Positions 45,077 to 54,558 of a DNA stretch of 64,000 nt are shown here, piece by piece. The stretch's first letter is position 1, and the number at the start of each line of letters is the position of its first letter. The notes beneath the pieces were generated by a model. It was not told the origin of the DNA and did no database searches. It saw only the letters and a program-made list of their open reading frames with translations. Source of the stretch: Undibacterium hunanense (lineage in GTDB: Bacteria; Pseudomonadota; Gammaproteobacteria; Burkholderiales; Burkholderiaceae_D); NCBI RefSeq assembly GCF_014284335.1, contig NZ_JACOGF010000012.1:62001-126000 (forward strand), given 5' to 3'. The position numbers and the translations under genes are program-made.

Positions 45077-46075
45077 TTACGATACCCAGCGCAAATAATC
45101 TTGCCACTGTGGATCAAATTCGCTGCTGATATCAAACTGTAGCGATGCAAATGTGCGCGCCAGTTTATGAGCTTTGGCCAATGCGGCCTCTATATCACTG
45201 ACATGCCAGTTCATGCTGCGTACGTTACCATGAAGGGTGATCTGGCTGGTGATGCCTTCCTGGGTTTGCGTGAGCAGGGTTTCAAGCTGGTCTTCAAACT
45301 CGCGTGCAATTTCCAGGTCGTCTTTATTGTCGAGCGCAACGTCAACTTGCAGACGCCACAGCATGTCTGCCCTGCCGACCAGGGCCATGGCGGATTCATT
45401 GCGCTGCACCAGCAGTTTGTCATCAGGGTCGGTATTGCTGACAAGCTCAAAGCCTGTCCATTCATTTTCACCGGTAGGGAACAGGGCGGTATGCCTGAGG
45501 TCATCTTTCCAGAAAGTATCCAGCACCAGCGGGAAGTCCGCCAGGCTGACGGTGTTCTGTTCCGGCGCACCGTCCATAAATTCGACCGGGCCTATCTTGA
45601 TGGCGAAATCATATTCACCAATAGCGTGGTCAAGCAGGATGAAGGACATGTGTCTGGCATGATCGAGCATGTCTTGCGGTATGGGCTTGCCGAACCACAG
45701 TTGCAAACCTACCCTGCCTGCATCGGCATAATGCCCGACCAGGATATCTGCCGGACTGAGGCTGAAATTATCCATGGACATGCCGAAATCACCCATTTCT
45801 GTGCGCGCCCGGAAAGCAATCACGTTTTGAAACATGCTTAATCGGGGTGCCGATTGCACAAGCGACATGACATCCTGGAAATGCTCAGTTGAACCGTGGG
45901 CAGTCATGATCAGATCATAGATGCCGTCTTCCGGCCTGCCTTGCAATTCTGCTGCCAGGTGGGGAAAGTGGGGTTGCAGCAATGCATTGATGGCTTCCAT
46001 GGCATCGCGGGCTTCCAGTTGCTGCAATTTTGGCTGGGCATTTGCCAATGCATGCCAAAAGATGTCTGTGCTCAT
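45077..46075 (-). CDS. Hypothetical protein, unknown function
   Basis: A 332-residue soluble acidic protein without signal peptide or membrane helices. The first half has HGSTEHFQDVMSLVQSAPRL and the central part many hydrophobic-acidic alternations; near the end, LHGNVRSMNWHVSDIEAALAKAHKLARTFA looks like a helix-rich module. I do not recognise a family with confidence; a distant DUF695/RraB-like relation is possible but not shown. Single gene, 97 nt upstream of kdsA on the same strand. Confidence 0.65.
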   Translation of the reverse strand: MSTDIFWHALANAQPKLQQLEARDAMEAINALLQPHFPHLAAELQGRPEDGIYDLIMTAHGSTEHFQDVMSLVQSAPRLSMFQNVIAFRARTEMGDFGMSMDNFSLSPADILVGHYADAGRVGLQLWFGKPIPQDMLDHARHMSFILLDHAIGEYDFAIKIGPVEFMDGAPEQNTVSLADFPLVLDTFWKDDLRHTALFPTGENEWTGFELVSNTDPDDKLLVQRNESAMALVGRADMLWRLQVDVALDNKDDLEIAREFEDQLETLLTQTQEGITSQITLHGNVRSMNWHVSDIEAALAKAHKLARTFASLQFDISSEFDPQWQDYLRWVS

Positions 46076-46470
46076 CTATTTTATTTCCAGATGGATGGGT
46101 GGTTCAACATGTCCTTACATGTTGTTTAAGGGACATAGGATATCATTTTATGAGAGTGATTTTGCAGAACAGTGAGGTGCCTCATTTAGCTTTACTTGTT
46201 TTTCAAGCAATACTATTATCGCCGAACGCCACTAGGCTCCTGCCTGCGCAGGAGCGACGGTATTAGCGTTTTCCCTGTATAAGAATAACAAGTCAACAAT
46301 GTCATAAAATTACATTTACGGTAATTAATTATGAAATTTATTGAGCTTGTATGCCTGGTTAAATTACAAAAATACGCCCCCTGCTCCGTATTAACCCCAA
46401 GCAATACATACACTCTTGCCACCCGTTTTCAGGTATATTCCCTCCTCTTCGCCAACACTCCCCAAGCTTG
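46076..46470. other. Intergenic region with a perfect GC-rich hairpin
   Basis: 395 nt without a gene. GCTCCTGC (46236-46243) pairs perfectly with GCAGGAGC (46248-46255) around CTGC, in a REP-like context ending GACGG. The stretch 46300-46380 is AT-rich and may hold the promoter of the following transporter; no clear boxes. Confidence 0.45.
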
Positions 46471-47385
46471 ATGTCTGCTCATCGTAAAAATCTTGATGGT
46501 TTTGCCATTTCGCTCATGCTTTTGCTTTGCCTGTGCTGGGGCTTGCAGCAGGTAGCTGTGAAACTGGCGGCGCCTGTAATAAGTGCCCCCATGCAACTGG
46601 GCTTGCGGTCTGGACTGGCTGCCGTGCTGGTTCTGTTGTTGATCGTGGTTAAAAAGATTCCTTTTTCCCTGCGTGACCAGCATGTATGGCCCGGTATTGC
46701 TGCCGGCGTCTTGTTTGCGCTTGAGTTTTTATGTATCTCGCTGGGGCTAAAATATACGACGGCCTCGCATATGTCGGTATTTCTGTACACTGCACCTATC
46801 TTTACGGTGCTGGGCTTGCACTGGCTGATCCCTGCCGAGCGCTTGCAGCCTGCGCAATGGCTGGGCATATTGTCGGCATTTGCTGGGGTGGCGATTGCGT
46901 TTTCTGGTGCCTTATTTGATACATCCGGCAACAGTCAGCGTGATATGACCGATATGCTGATCGGTGACAGCTTTGGTGTGGTGGCAGCAATATTGTGGTC
47001 GGCCACTACCATCACCATACGCAAATCCAGTTTATCGGAAGCGGAACCAACCACGACGCTGTTTTATCAACTGGCAGTCGGTGCGCTGATCTTGCTGGCT
47101 TTTGTGTTCTTGCGCGGTGAAAGTCTGCCCACGCAATGGAATATGACCAGCATCATCAGCCTGTTTTTCCAGACGGTAATTATTGCCTTTGCCAGTTACC
47201 TGACCTGGTTCTGGCTCATGCGTCGTTACCTGGCATCGCGTCTTTCTGTATTTTCTTTCCTGACACCCTTGTTTGGCGTTGCCGCCGGTGTCATCCTTAT
47301 GCACGATCCCATTAGCCCGCGCTTTGCGCTGGGTGCAATACTGGTTTGTGGTGGTATTGTATTGGTGAATTTCCGTCGGACATAA
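46471..47385 (+). CDS. EamA-family transporter
   Basis: A 304-residue inner-membrane protein with ten predicted helices in two EamA repeats: LLLCLCWGLQQVAVKLA near the start, KYTTASHMSVFLYTAPIFTVL closing the first repeat, and SRLSVFSFLTPLFGVAAGVI in the second. Substrate unknown. ATG 46471 is preferred to TTG 46468. It ends 3 nt before waaA, so the two are co-transcribed, which could hint at an envelope precursor, but that is inference. Confidence 0.88.
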   Translation: MSAHRKNLDGFAISLMLLLCLCWGLQQVAVKLAAPVISAPMQLGLRSGLAAVLVLLLIVVKKIPFSLRDQHVWPGIAAGVLFALEFLCISLGLKYTTASHMSVFLYTAPIFTVLGLHWLIPAERLQPAQWLGILSAFAGVAIAFSGALFDTSGNSQRDMTDMLIGDSFGVVAAILWSATTITIRKSSLSEAEPTTTLFYQLAVGALILLAFVFLRGESLPTQWNMTSIISLFFQTVIIAFASYLTWFWLMRRYLASRLSVFSFLTPLFGVAAGVILMHDPISPRFALGAILVCGGIVLVNFRRT

Positions 47386-47388
47386 CGC

Positions 47389-48666
47389 ATGCGTCTTCTT
47401 TATTCCCTGGTCTGGGGTTTATCTTTGCCTCTGGCCCTGTTTCGTCTCTGGTGGCGTGGTCGCCAGGAACCTGGCTATCGTCAGCATATTGCCGAGCGCC
47501 TGGGCTTCTATCCTGCCATCGCCAGCACGCCCACGATTTGGGTGCATGCTGTTTCTGCCGGTGAAACCCGCGCAGCCGAACCATTGATCCGCGCCTTGCT
47601 GGCACGCCGCCCTGATCACCGCATCTTGTTGACGCATATGACGGCCACCGGGCGTGAAACCGGCGGCAAATTGTTCGCCGATGTCGGGCCGCGCCTGTAT
47701 CAGGCATTTTTGCCGTATGACATCAACTGGATGATACGGCGTTTCTTGCGGCATTTTTCACCACAATTATGTGTGTTGATAGAAACCGAAGTCTGGCCTA
47801 ACCTCGTAGCCCAGTGCGAATTGCAATCCATACCGGTCACTCTGGTGAATGCCCGCCTGTCGGAAAAATCATTGAAGAAGGCACAGCGACTGGCCTCGCT
47901 GATATTGCCGGCAGCCCGCGCCATCAGTTGCGTAGCCGCACAATCCAACCCGGATGCGCAGCGTCTGCATGAACTGGGCATAGAGCGCCCGGGCGTCACC
48001 GGCAACATGAAGTTTGATGTGACACCGCCACCCTTGATGGGCGAGCGTGGTGCGGCCCTGCGCCGCAGCTTTGGCGAACGCCAGGTGATCCTGTGCGCCA
48101 GCACCCGTGATGGGGAAGAAGAACTGATACTACAGGCCTTTGTCGAACAGACCCCGCTGTTGCAGACCAATCCCCTGCTGATTATTACCCCACGTCACCC
48201 ACAAAGATTTGATCAGGTCGCCAGCATGCTGGAAGCACGCGGCATCAGCTATGTGCGCCGCTCTACCCTGAATCATGAAGAAATTGCCCCGATCACCAGG
48301 GATGTACAGGTCTTGCTGGGTGACAGCATGGGTGAAATGTATATGTATTATGCTGCCTGCGATATTGCTTTTGTCGGTGGCAGCCTGGTGCCGCTGGGTG
48401 GGCACAATCTGATTGAAGCCTGTGCCATGGGCAAACCCGTCCTGACGGGTACGCATACTTTCAATTTTTCCGAAATCACCGATCAGGCGATTGCCTGTGG
48501 CGCGGCTTTCAGGGTGGATGGTGCACTGAGTTTATTCCGGCAGGCGCATGCACTGCTGGCCAACCAGCAACAGCGGCAACGCATGGGGGAAGCAGCATAT
48601 GCCTTCTTCCTGCAACATCAGGGTGCCACGGCCCGCACCATGCAGATGCTGGAGCCGTATTTATAG
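47389..48666 (+). CDS. waaA: 3-deoxy-D-manno-octulosonic acid transferase
   Basis: A 425-residue membrane-anchored GT30 enzyme adding Kdo to lipid IVA. LRLLYSLVWGLSLPLALFRL-like N-terminal anchor, WVHAVSAGETRAAEPLIRAL, ETEVWPNLVAQCE, NARLSEKS, GNMKFD, and FVGGSLVPLGGHNLIEACAMGKPVLTG are diagnostic. Its stop is 24 nt from the convergent end of the hybrid kinase gene. Confidence 0.96.
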   Translation: MRLLYSLVWGLSLPLALFRLWWRGRQEPGYRQHIAERLGFYPAIASTPTIWVHAVSAGETRAAEPLIRALLARRPDHRILLTHMTATGRETGGKLFADVGPRLYQAFLPYDINWMIRRFLRHFSPQLCVLIETEVWPNLVAQCELQSIPVTLVNARLSEKSLKKAQRLASLILPAARAISCVAAQSNPDAQRLHELGIERPGVTGNMKFDVTPPPLMGERGAALRRSFGERQVILCASTRDGEEELILQAFVEQTPLLQTNPLLIITPRHPQRFDQVASMLEARGISYVRRSTLNHEEIAPITRDVQVLLGDSMGEMYMYYAACDIAFVGGSLVPLGGHNLIEACAMGKPVLTGTHTFNFSEITDQAIACGAAFRVDGALSLFRQAHALLANQQQRQRMGEAAYAFFLQHQGATARTMQMLEPYL

Positions 48667-48690
48667 CACCGACACCGGCCTGGGCTGACT

Positions 48691-51600
48691 TTACTCTGGC
48701 GTATGCGCTGTGATTGAAGTCAGTATCTGCAAGGCCGCCTCAAATTCAAATGCTTTCAGCGCACGTTCCAATGCATCAGCGTGCGTACCAGCCAGCTTGC
48801 GCAGGCTGTTGCGATGGTTCTGGAAATAATCCAGGGCTTCGCTGTCAGAATCCTGCAGATAACTACTGAGTGTCGCCAGCAACTCTTGCGTATCGGCATT
48901 GTGTTCCACACCGGCAACGGGCACATCATCAGATGGCTCATCTGCCGCGACAGGCCCGGACAAAGCCAGTTGCAGGTCGCTGATCAATTTGGCACTGGCA
49001 TCAGTAAATCTTTGCAGCAGGCTACCATCTTCGCTGGATTTCTCTATGGCGAGTTCCAGTTCGGTTGCCACTGCTGCCAGTTCTACGGCACCGATATTGC
49101 CTGCGGCACCGCGCATGGTATGGGCTTCGCGCTCGGCAGAAATACGGTCGCCTTTTTCCAGGTGGATACGGATTTTTTCTGGTGTTGCAGCAGCCGTGTC
49201 GATAAACAATTGCAACAGGCGTTGATATAAATCCATATTCTGGCCACAGCGACGCAAGGCTGACTTGACGTCCACCCCCGGGATTTCAAGCTCAGCCGTA
49301 TTCTCTACTGGTCGCGCAGGTATCTCGTTGATGGCTACCGGGACCGAACTGGTTCTTGGCATGCGTTGCCCACTCCAGCGGGCCAGGGTATCAAAGAAAC
49401 TGTCTGGGTTAATCGGTTTGGCGATATGGTCATTCATGCCTGTATCCAGGCAACGCTGTTTTTCTTCATTCATGGCATGGGCCGTCATGGCAATAATTGG
49501 CAAATCCAGCCATTCAGGATAAGAGCGTATCACGGTAGTGGCCGCATAACCATCCATTTCAGGCATTTGCAAATCCATCAGCACAATATCAAATTCGGCC
49601 TTGTTCAGTTTATCAATGGCAATGCGTCCATTGTCTGCCACTTCTACGATGATACCCGCTTCATACATCAGTTCAGCGGCAATTTGCTGGTTGATCTGGT
49701 TATCTTCCACCAGCAATACACGCAGGCCGTCAAACCTGTTTTCCAGCTTTGGTATGGCGGCAAGCTGGGTCGGGTCATCCATGTACCGGCGGCTCAGGCA
49801 TTGCAGGCTTTCTATCAGGCCTGGCATGCTGATCGGCTTGGACAGGTAAGCGACAGGTGCATGTACCGTATTGAGCATACCGGCTTCATCAAAACCCATA
49901 TTGGTAAGCATGATGATATCAGGTGCCTGCCCGACATTCTCTGCATGGATGGCTTCGGCAGTTTCTGCGCCATTCATGTCTGGCATCTGGGCATCGAGCA
50001 ACACCAGTTCATAGGGTTGCCCCGCAGCCCTTGCCGTTTCCAGCATCTGCAAGGCCTGTCTGCCGCTACTTGCAGCATCAGGCGTCAGGCCCAGTTGCTG
50101 ACATAATTTAAGCAGATGCTGGCGCGCTTCGTTATGATCATCCACGACCAGTACATGCAAGCCAGCCAGGGCCAGCACCACGGCGGTACGCACATCATGC
50201 GGAGCTGATTTTGCGTGATCAAACCAGCAAGTGAAATGGAAGCTGCTGCCGGCACCGACCTGGCTTTCCACCCAGATATCACCACCCATCAATTCCACCA
50301 GATGCCGTGAAATGCTCAGCCCCAGCCCAGTGCCACCGTATTTGCGAGTGGTGGAACTATCGGCCTGGGTAAATGCCTTGAACAGGTTTTGCTGCTGTTC
50401 ATCCGTCATGCCAACACCGGTGTCACGTACGGTAAATTGCAACTGCACCTGTTCAGCAGATGATTTGATCTGCCTGACCATGATCACCACCACGCCATGA
50501 TCAGTAAATTTGATGGCATTGTTGACCAGGTTGGTCACCACCTGACCAAGGCGCAAAGGGTCACCCTGCAAATTCGCCGGCACTGATACATCAATATCAA
50601 ATACCAGTTCTATATCTTTTTCAGCCACTTTATGGCTGACGATGGTGGCAACGTCGTTGATCACATCGGTCAGGGCAAATTCTGCCGATTCGATATCGAG
50701 TTTGCCCGCTTCTATCTTGGAAAAATCCAGGATGTCATTCACCACCCCTAACAGGGATGTACCGGCATTGTGGATTTTATCGATATAGTCGCGCTGCTTG
50801 ACGCTGAGTGCCGTTTTCTTGGCCAGGTGAGAAAGGCCGATGATGGCATTCATGGGCGTGCGTATTTCATGGCTCATGTTCGCCAGGAAATAGGATTTGG
50901 CAATGGTTGCCTGTTCTGCCTGTTCCTTGGCTTCACGCAATTCATTTTTTTGCAGATAGGTTTCGGTTTCATCAATCCAGAAACCATTCCATATCCATTC
51001 ACCATTCATGTATTTGGGGTCCACAGTTTGCGCACGCAGCCAGCGTATCTGGCCGTTCATCACAATGCGTTGGTGAAAGTTGCCTGCGGTGCGGGTATCG
51101 ACGGCGATTTTGGCCAGTTCTTCTGAAATTTCGCGGTCTTCTTCCACTGTGGTATCCCAGCGGGCGGCTTTATCTGCAATGATGGCTTTGGCGGTGACAC
51201 CCAGGACATTTTCGACATTCTCGCTGACATAGGCATATTCCCTCTGACCATCCGGCAACTCGCGGAACTGGAATACCGACAAAGGCAGGGCAAAGGTCAG
51301 GTCATTCAGACGTTTGCGTTCGCCATCAGCTTCGGCTGTTCTTTGTCTGACCAGATCTTCCAGCAAGGCCTGCTGACGCGAGAAATGCCGGACACGCATG
51401 CGATACACCAGATAAATCAGTGCCAGCAACAGAACAGTCACTGCCAGACGGAAACGCCATTCCATCCAGAATGGCGGCGTAATGGTGATGAGCAGGCTGG
51501 CACCGCCTTCGTTCCAGTCGCCATCTTTGGTGGCCGCCCTGGTCCTGAAAACATATTCACCAGGTTCCAGATTGGTATAGTTGGCTGAACGGTGGTTGGC

Positions 51601-53955
51601 TTCAGCCATCACCCAGTCTTCATCAAAGCCATCGAGCTTGTAGGCATAGCGATAATGCATGGGGTCGGCAAAATTCAGGGCCGCAAATTCTATAGAAATG
51701 ACATTTTGCCGGTAACTGAGGGTGATTGCCCTGGCATCGGAAATATTGTCTTTCAGGGTGACGCCTTCCGGCAATTTACCCCCACGTACCGACTGATTAA
51801 AAATCAGGAAGTCGGTGATGGTGGTGGTCGGTGAAACTGCCTTGTCGCGGATGAATTCCGGATAAAACCAGGCCAGCCCCTGGAAGCCGCCAAAATACAG
51901 GGCATCATCGACATCGCGGAAACTGGCACCTACGGTGTAGGTGCCATCGATCAGGCCATCATCTGCCGAATATTTTTTCAGCGCAAACCGGTCCGGACCC
52001 AGTTTGTACAAACCCCCATCGGTACTAATCCACAAATTACCAGCCTTGTCTTCAGCAAACCCGGCAGAGGCATCATTGCCCAGCATGCCACCGTAACGGT
52101 AAAAACTGATTGTGCCATCGCCAGCGACGACCATGCGGTTAAGACCGCTGGCAGTTCCCACCCAGATAGTGCCGGTATGGTCTTCAAATACGGCATACAC
52201 ACGGCTGTGGCTGAGGCTGTTGCCATGTCCGGTGATATGCCGGTAATGCGTAAAATGCCCGGTCTGCATGTCGAGTTTGTCCAGCCCGCCAAAGGTACCT
52301 GCCCACAGCTGCCCATGGCGGTCAAACAGCAGCGACACCACCCGCCCATGGCTGAGGCTGTCAGGGTCTTTGGGGTCATGCATATAACGGTAGAACTTGC
52401 CGGTCTTTGCATCCAGCCGGTTCAGTCCATCATCACTGGCCACCCACAAATTACCGGCGCGGTCATACGCAAAGGAATGGACGATGTTCGAACTGATGCT
52501 GTCAGGATTACGTGGATCATTCTGGAAATGCCGGGCGCGTTCGCTGACCGGGTCAAACAGGTTCAGGCCATCTTGCGTACCCACCCACAACTTCCCGTCC
52601 GGTGCCGCTTGCAGCGCTCTGATCTTGCTATTGCTGATGCTGTCGGGCCGGGCCGCCTGATGCTGATATACCTTGATCTGACCGCTGACCTTCTCCAGGC
52701 GATTGAGGCCATCGCCAGTACCTATCCAGATGTACCCGTTGCTGCCCGCAATGGCAGACACGGTGTTGTTGCTGAGTGTTTTGGGTTCACCAGGCAAATG
52801 CAACAAGCGCTCAAAGCCACCACTGAACAGATTGGTACGACTGGCGCCGCCCAGCCAGGTACCGACCCACAAGGTGCCGGACCGGTCTTGCAGCAGGCGG
52901 GTAACGCGGTTGTCCGCCAGGCTATGGCGGTCACTGGCATGGTGGCGGTAAGATGAAAACCTGCCGGATGCCTCATCCCAGCGCTTCAGGCCATCATCGG
53001 TACCGGCCCAGACTACACCATCCTTGTCTTCCAGTACCGAACTCACCGGCCCGGGATCAAGACCTTCACTTTCACTGAAACGGTGTTTTTCTGCCCGGTC
53101 ACGGCCCCAGATTTCCAGCCCTGCCAGCGATGCGATCCAGAGCCTGTCCTTGCGATCCACCATAATGTTCTGCACGGCATTGCGACGCGGATCAGCCTGT
53201 TTGTCATTATCGAAGCGGAAATTCTGGAAGCCGGACTTGTTCTTTGCCATCAGGCTGAGACCGGCATTGCTGCCCACCCACAAATTGCCATCCCCGTCAT
53301 AAGCGAGCGTATTGATCTGATCACTGGCGATACTGGTGTCGTCCTTGTCATCATGACGCATACTCAGAAAACGCCCGGTATCAGGGTCAAAATGCGCCAG
53401 CCCGTCGCCGGTTGCCAGCCACAAGCCTGCCGCGCCATCGCCGACTATGGCCTGGATCTGATTGGCTGCCGAACTGCGGATATCGACCGCATCACGCCTG
53501 TACCTGACCATACTTTCGGTTGCGGGATCATAGCGATGCAGACCACCGCTGCGCGTGCCTATCCACAGACGGCCCTTGCGATCTTCATACAGCGCCCATA
53601 CCCAGTTATCTGCCAGGCTGTCGTGCTTGGCCGGTTCATGGCGGAAAAAGATGACCTTGGTGCCATCGTAACGGTGCAGGCCACCCTGGGTGCCGAACCA
53701 CATATAGCCCTGCCTGTCCTGCAGCATGGATTGTATGGATTCATGCTGAAAACCCTGCTCACGCCCCACCTGATCAAAGCGCAGGCTCTGCAAGCTGGCC
53801 GCATGGGTATCAGACCAGCAGCAGATCGCGAATATCGTGAGAAAGAAAATACAACTGGACCAGTATCGACGACAGCATTGACGGCAGAATGGGTAGCAAA
53901 ATGAATGGCAAAATGAATGGCAAGTGAACGGGGTAGCCGATTGCGGTAGCCTCAT
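48691..53955 (-). CDS. One-piece hybrid sensor kinase: propeller, Y_Y_Y, PAS, HisKA, two REC, HPt
   Basis: About 1754 residues. After an odd Cys/Phe-rich N-terminus and a signal anchor (~30-52), periplasmic propeller repeats of WxGTxxGL type run to ~750 (two blades), then a Y_Y_Y domain (~770-835) and a membrane helix (~842-860). Inside the cell: coiled coil, PAS (~890-1000), HisKA with FLANMSHEIRTPMN, HATPase with NLVNNAIKF and GTGLGLSISRHL, receiver 1 (VVDDH, LLDAQMP), receiver 2 (VEDN, LMDLQMP) and an HPt module (EREAHTMRGAAGN). All phosphorelay residues are present. Such proteins often sense oligosaccharides. ATG 53955 has AGAGAG six nt upstream; a TTG at 53988 is less likely. Confidence 0.94.
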   Translation of the reverse strand: MRLPQSATPFTCHSFCHSFCYPFCRQCCRRYWSSCIFFLTIFAICCWSDTHAASLQSLRFDQVGREQGFQHESIQSMLQDRQGYMWFGTQGGLHRYDGTKVIFFRHEPAKHDSLADNWVWALYEDRKGRLWIGTRSGGLHRYDPATESMVRYRRDAVDIRSSAANQIQAIVGDGAAGLWLATGDGLAHFDPDTGRFLSMRHDDKDDTSIASDQINTLAYDGDGNLWVGSNAGLSLMAKNKSGFQNFRFDNDKQADPRRNAVQNIMVDRKDRLWIASLAGLEIWGRDRAEKHRFSESEGLDPGPVSSVLEDKDGVVWAGTDDGLKRWDEASGRFSSYRHHASDRHSLADNRVTRLLQDRSGTLWVGTWLGGASRTNLFSGGFERLLHLPGEPKTLSNNTVSAIAGSNGYIWIGTGDGLNRLEKVSGQIKVYQHQAARPDSISNSKIRALQAAPDGKLWVGTQDGLNLFDPVSERARHFQNDPRNPDSISSNIVHSFAYDRAGNLWVASDDGLNRLDAKTGKFYRYMHDPKDPDSLSHGRVVSLLFDRHGQLWAGTFGGLDKLDMQTGHFTHYRHITGHGNSLSHSRVYAVFEDHTGTIWVGTASGLNRMVVAGDGTISFYRYGGMLGNDASAGFAEDKAGNLWISTDGGLYKLGPDRFALKKYSADDGLIDGTYTVGASFRDVDDALYFGGFQGLAWFYPEFIRDKAVSPTTTITDFLIFNQSVRGGKLPEGVTLKDNISDARAITLSYRQNVISIEFAALNFADPMHYRYAYKLDGFDEDWVMAEANHRSANYTNLEPGEYVFRTRAATKDGDWNEGGASLLITITPPFWMEWRFRLAVTVLLLALIYLVYRMRVRHFSRQQALLEDLVRQRTAEADGERKRLNDLTFALPLSVFQFRELPDGQREYAYVSENVENVLGVTAKAIIADKAARWDTTVEEDREISEELAKIAVDTRTAGNFHQRIVMNGQIRWLRAQTVDPKYMNGEWIWNGFWIDETETYLQKNELREAKEQAEQATIAKSYFLANMSHEIRTPMNAIIGLSHLAKKTALSVKQRDYIDKIHNAGTSLLGVVNDILDFSKIEAGKLDIESAEFALTDVINDVATIVSHKVAEKDIELVFDIDVSVPANLQGDPLRLGQVVTNLVNNAIKFTDHGVVVIMVRQIKSSAEQVQLQFTVRDTGVGMTDEQQQNLFKAFTQADSSTTRKYGGTGLGLSISRHLVELMGGDIWVESQVGAGSSFHFTCWFDHAKSAPHDVRTAVVLALAGLHVLVVDDHNEARQHLLKLCQQLGLTPDAASSGRQALQMLETARAAGQPYELVLLDAQMPDMNGAETAEAIHAENVGQAPDIIMLTNMGFDEAGMLNTVHAPVAYLSKPISMPGLIESLQCLSRRYMDDPTQLAAIPKLENRFDGLRVLLVEDNQINQQIAAELMYEAGIIVEVADNGRIAIDKLNKAEFDIVLMDLQMPEMDGYAATTVIRSYPEWLDLPIIAMTAHAMNEEKQRCLDTGMNDHIAKPINPDSFFDTLARWSGQRMPRTSSVPVAINEIPARPVENTAELEIPGVDVKSALRRCGQNMDLYQRLLQLFIDTAAATPEKIRIHLEKGDRISAEREAHTMRGAAGNIGAVELAAVATELELAIEKSSEDGSLLQRFTDASAKLISDLQLALSGPVAADEPSDDVPVAGVEHNADTQELLATLSSYLQDSDSEALDYFQNHRNSLRKLAGTHADALERALKAFEFEAALQILTSITAHTPE

Positions 53956-54558
53956 CGTGTGCTCTCTTGTACTTAAACCATCGGTCAATGGTTACTGTCT
54001 GGAATATTATAAGCAAGAAGTATAGGTTATTCAGACATTCATTATCCATCAAACGTCCGATTGCCTCATAAACAACATATTTGATTCTGCCATGACAAAC
54101 CGGCAGGTAACATGCCTTCCGCTTAAATTGAATCTGATTGTTGCGTGAAAGAAAACTTATTTATTTCTGCCTGTTTCTGTTGGTTTAATGCCTCTGTTTT
54201 ACCCACACCTGCCCTATGGTAGCCACTTTTTATTATTGCATCAATAGCAATTAAATATGGGTGGCAGTTTATGGCAGGTCAAAGAAATAAAATCTGGGAC
54301 GGCATATAATGGTTTCCTCAGGCTGGGACGATGAAACCTTTGTCGCCATGACCGTATATTCACCATCCCCAAACCCAATTTACACTCGATTCGCCTTATT
54401 TCGTTCGCCTTATTTCACTGGACATCTATCCATACTGTCGCCCTTTTCTGGCTGAACCATGCAGCCGGGCAACAAGGTCAACAAAGTCAACAAAGTCAAC
54501 AAGCAAGGCCGATTCAACATCATTTCTGTAACAGGTAACAAAGAAAGCTGCATTTCAT
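53956..54558. other. Divergent intergenic region with a 9-bp triple repeat
   Basis: 603 nt between the kinase and nrdJ. Three tandem GTCAACAAA units (54477-54503, last base variant) lie 55 nt before the nrdJ ATG. The region 54060-54260 is AT-rich and should hold both promoters. No NrdR box pair and no cobalamin-riboswitch core could be identified by eye. Confidence 0.5.

Noticed and set aside
54060..54558. Cobalamin riboswitch before nrdJ
   Set aside because: No B12-box core or riboswitch arms could be found, and such switches normally control the B12-independent enzyme.
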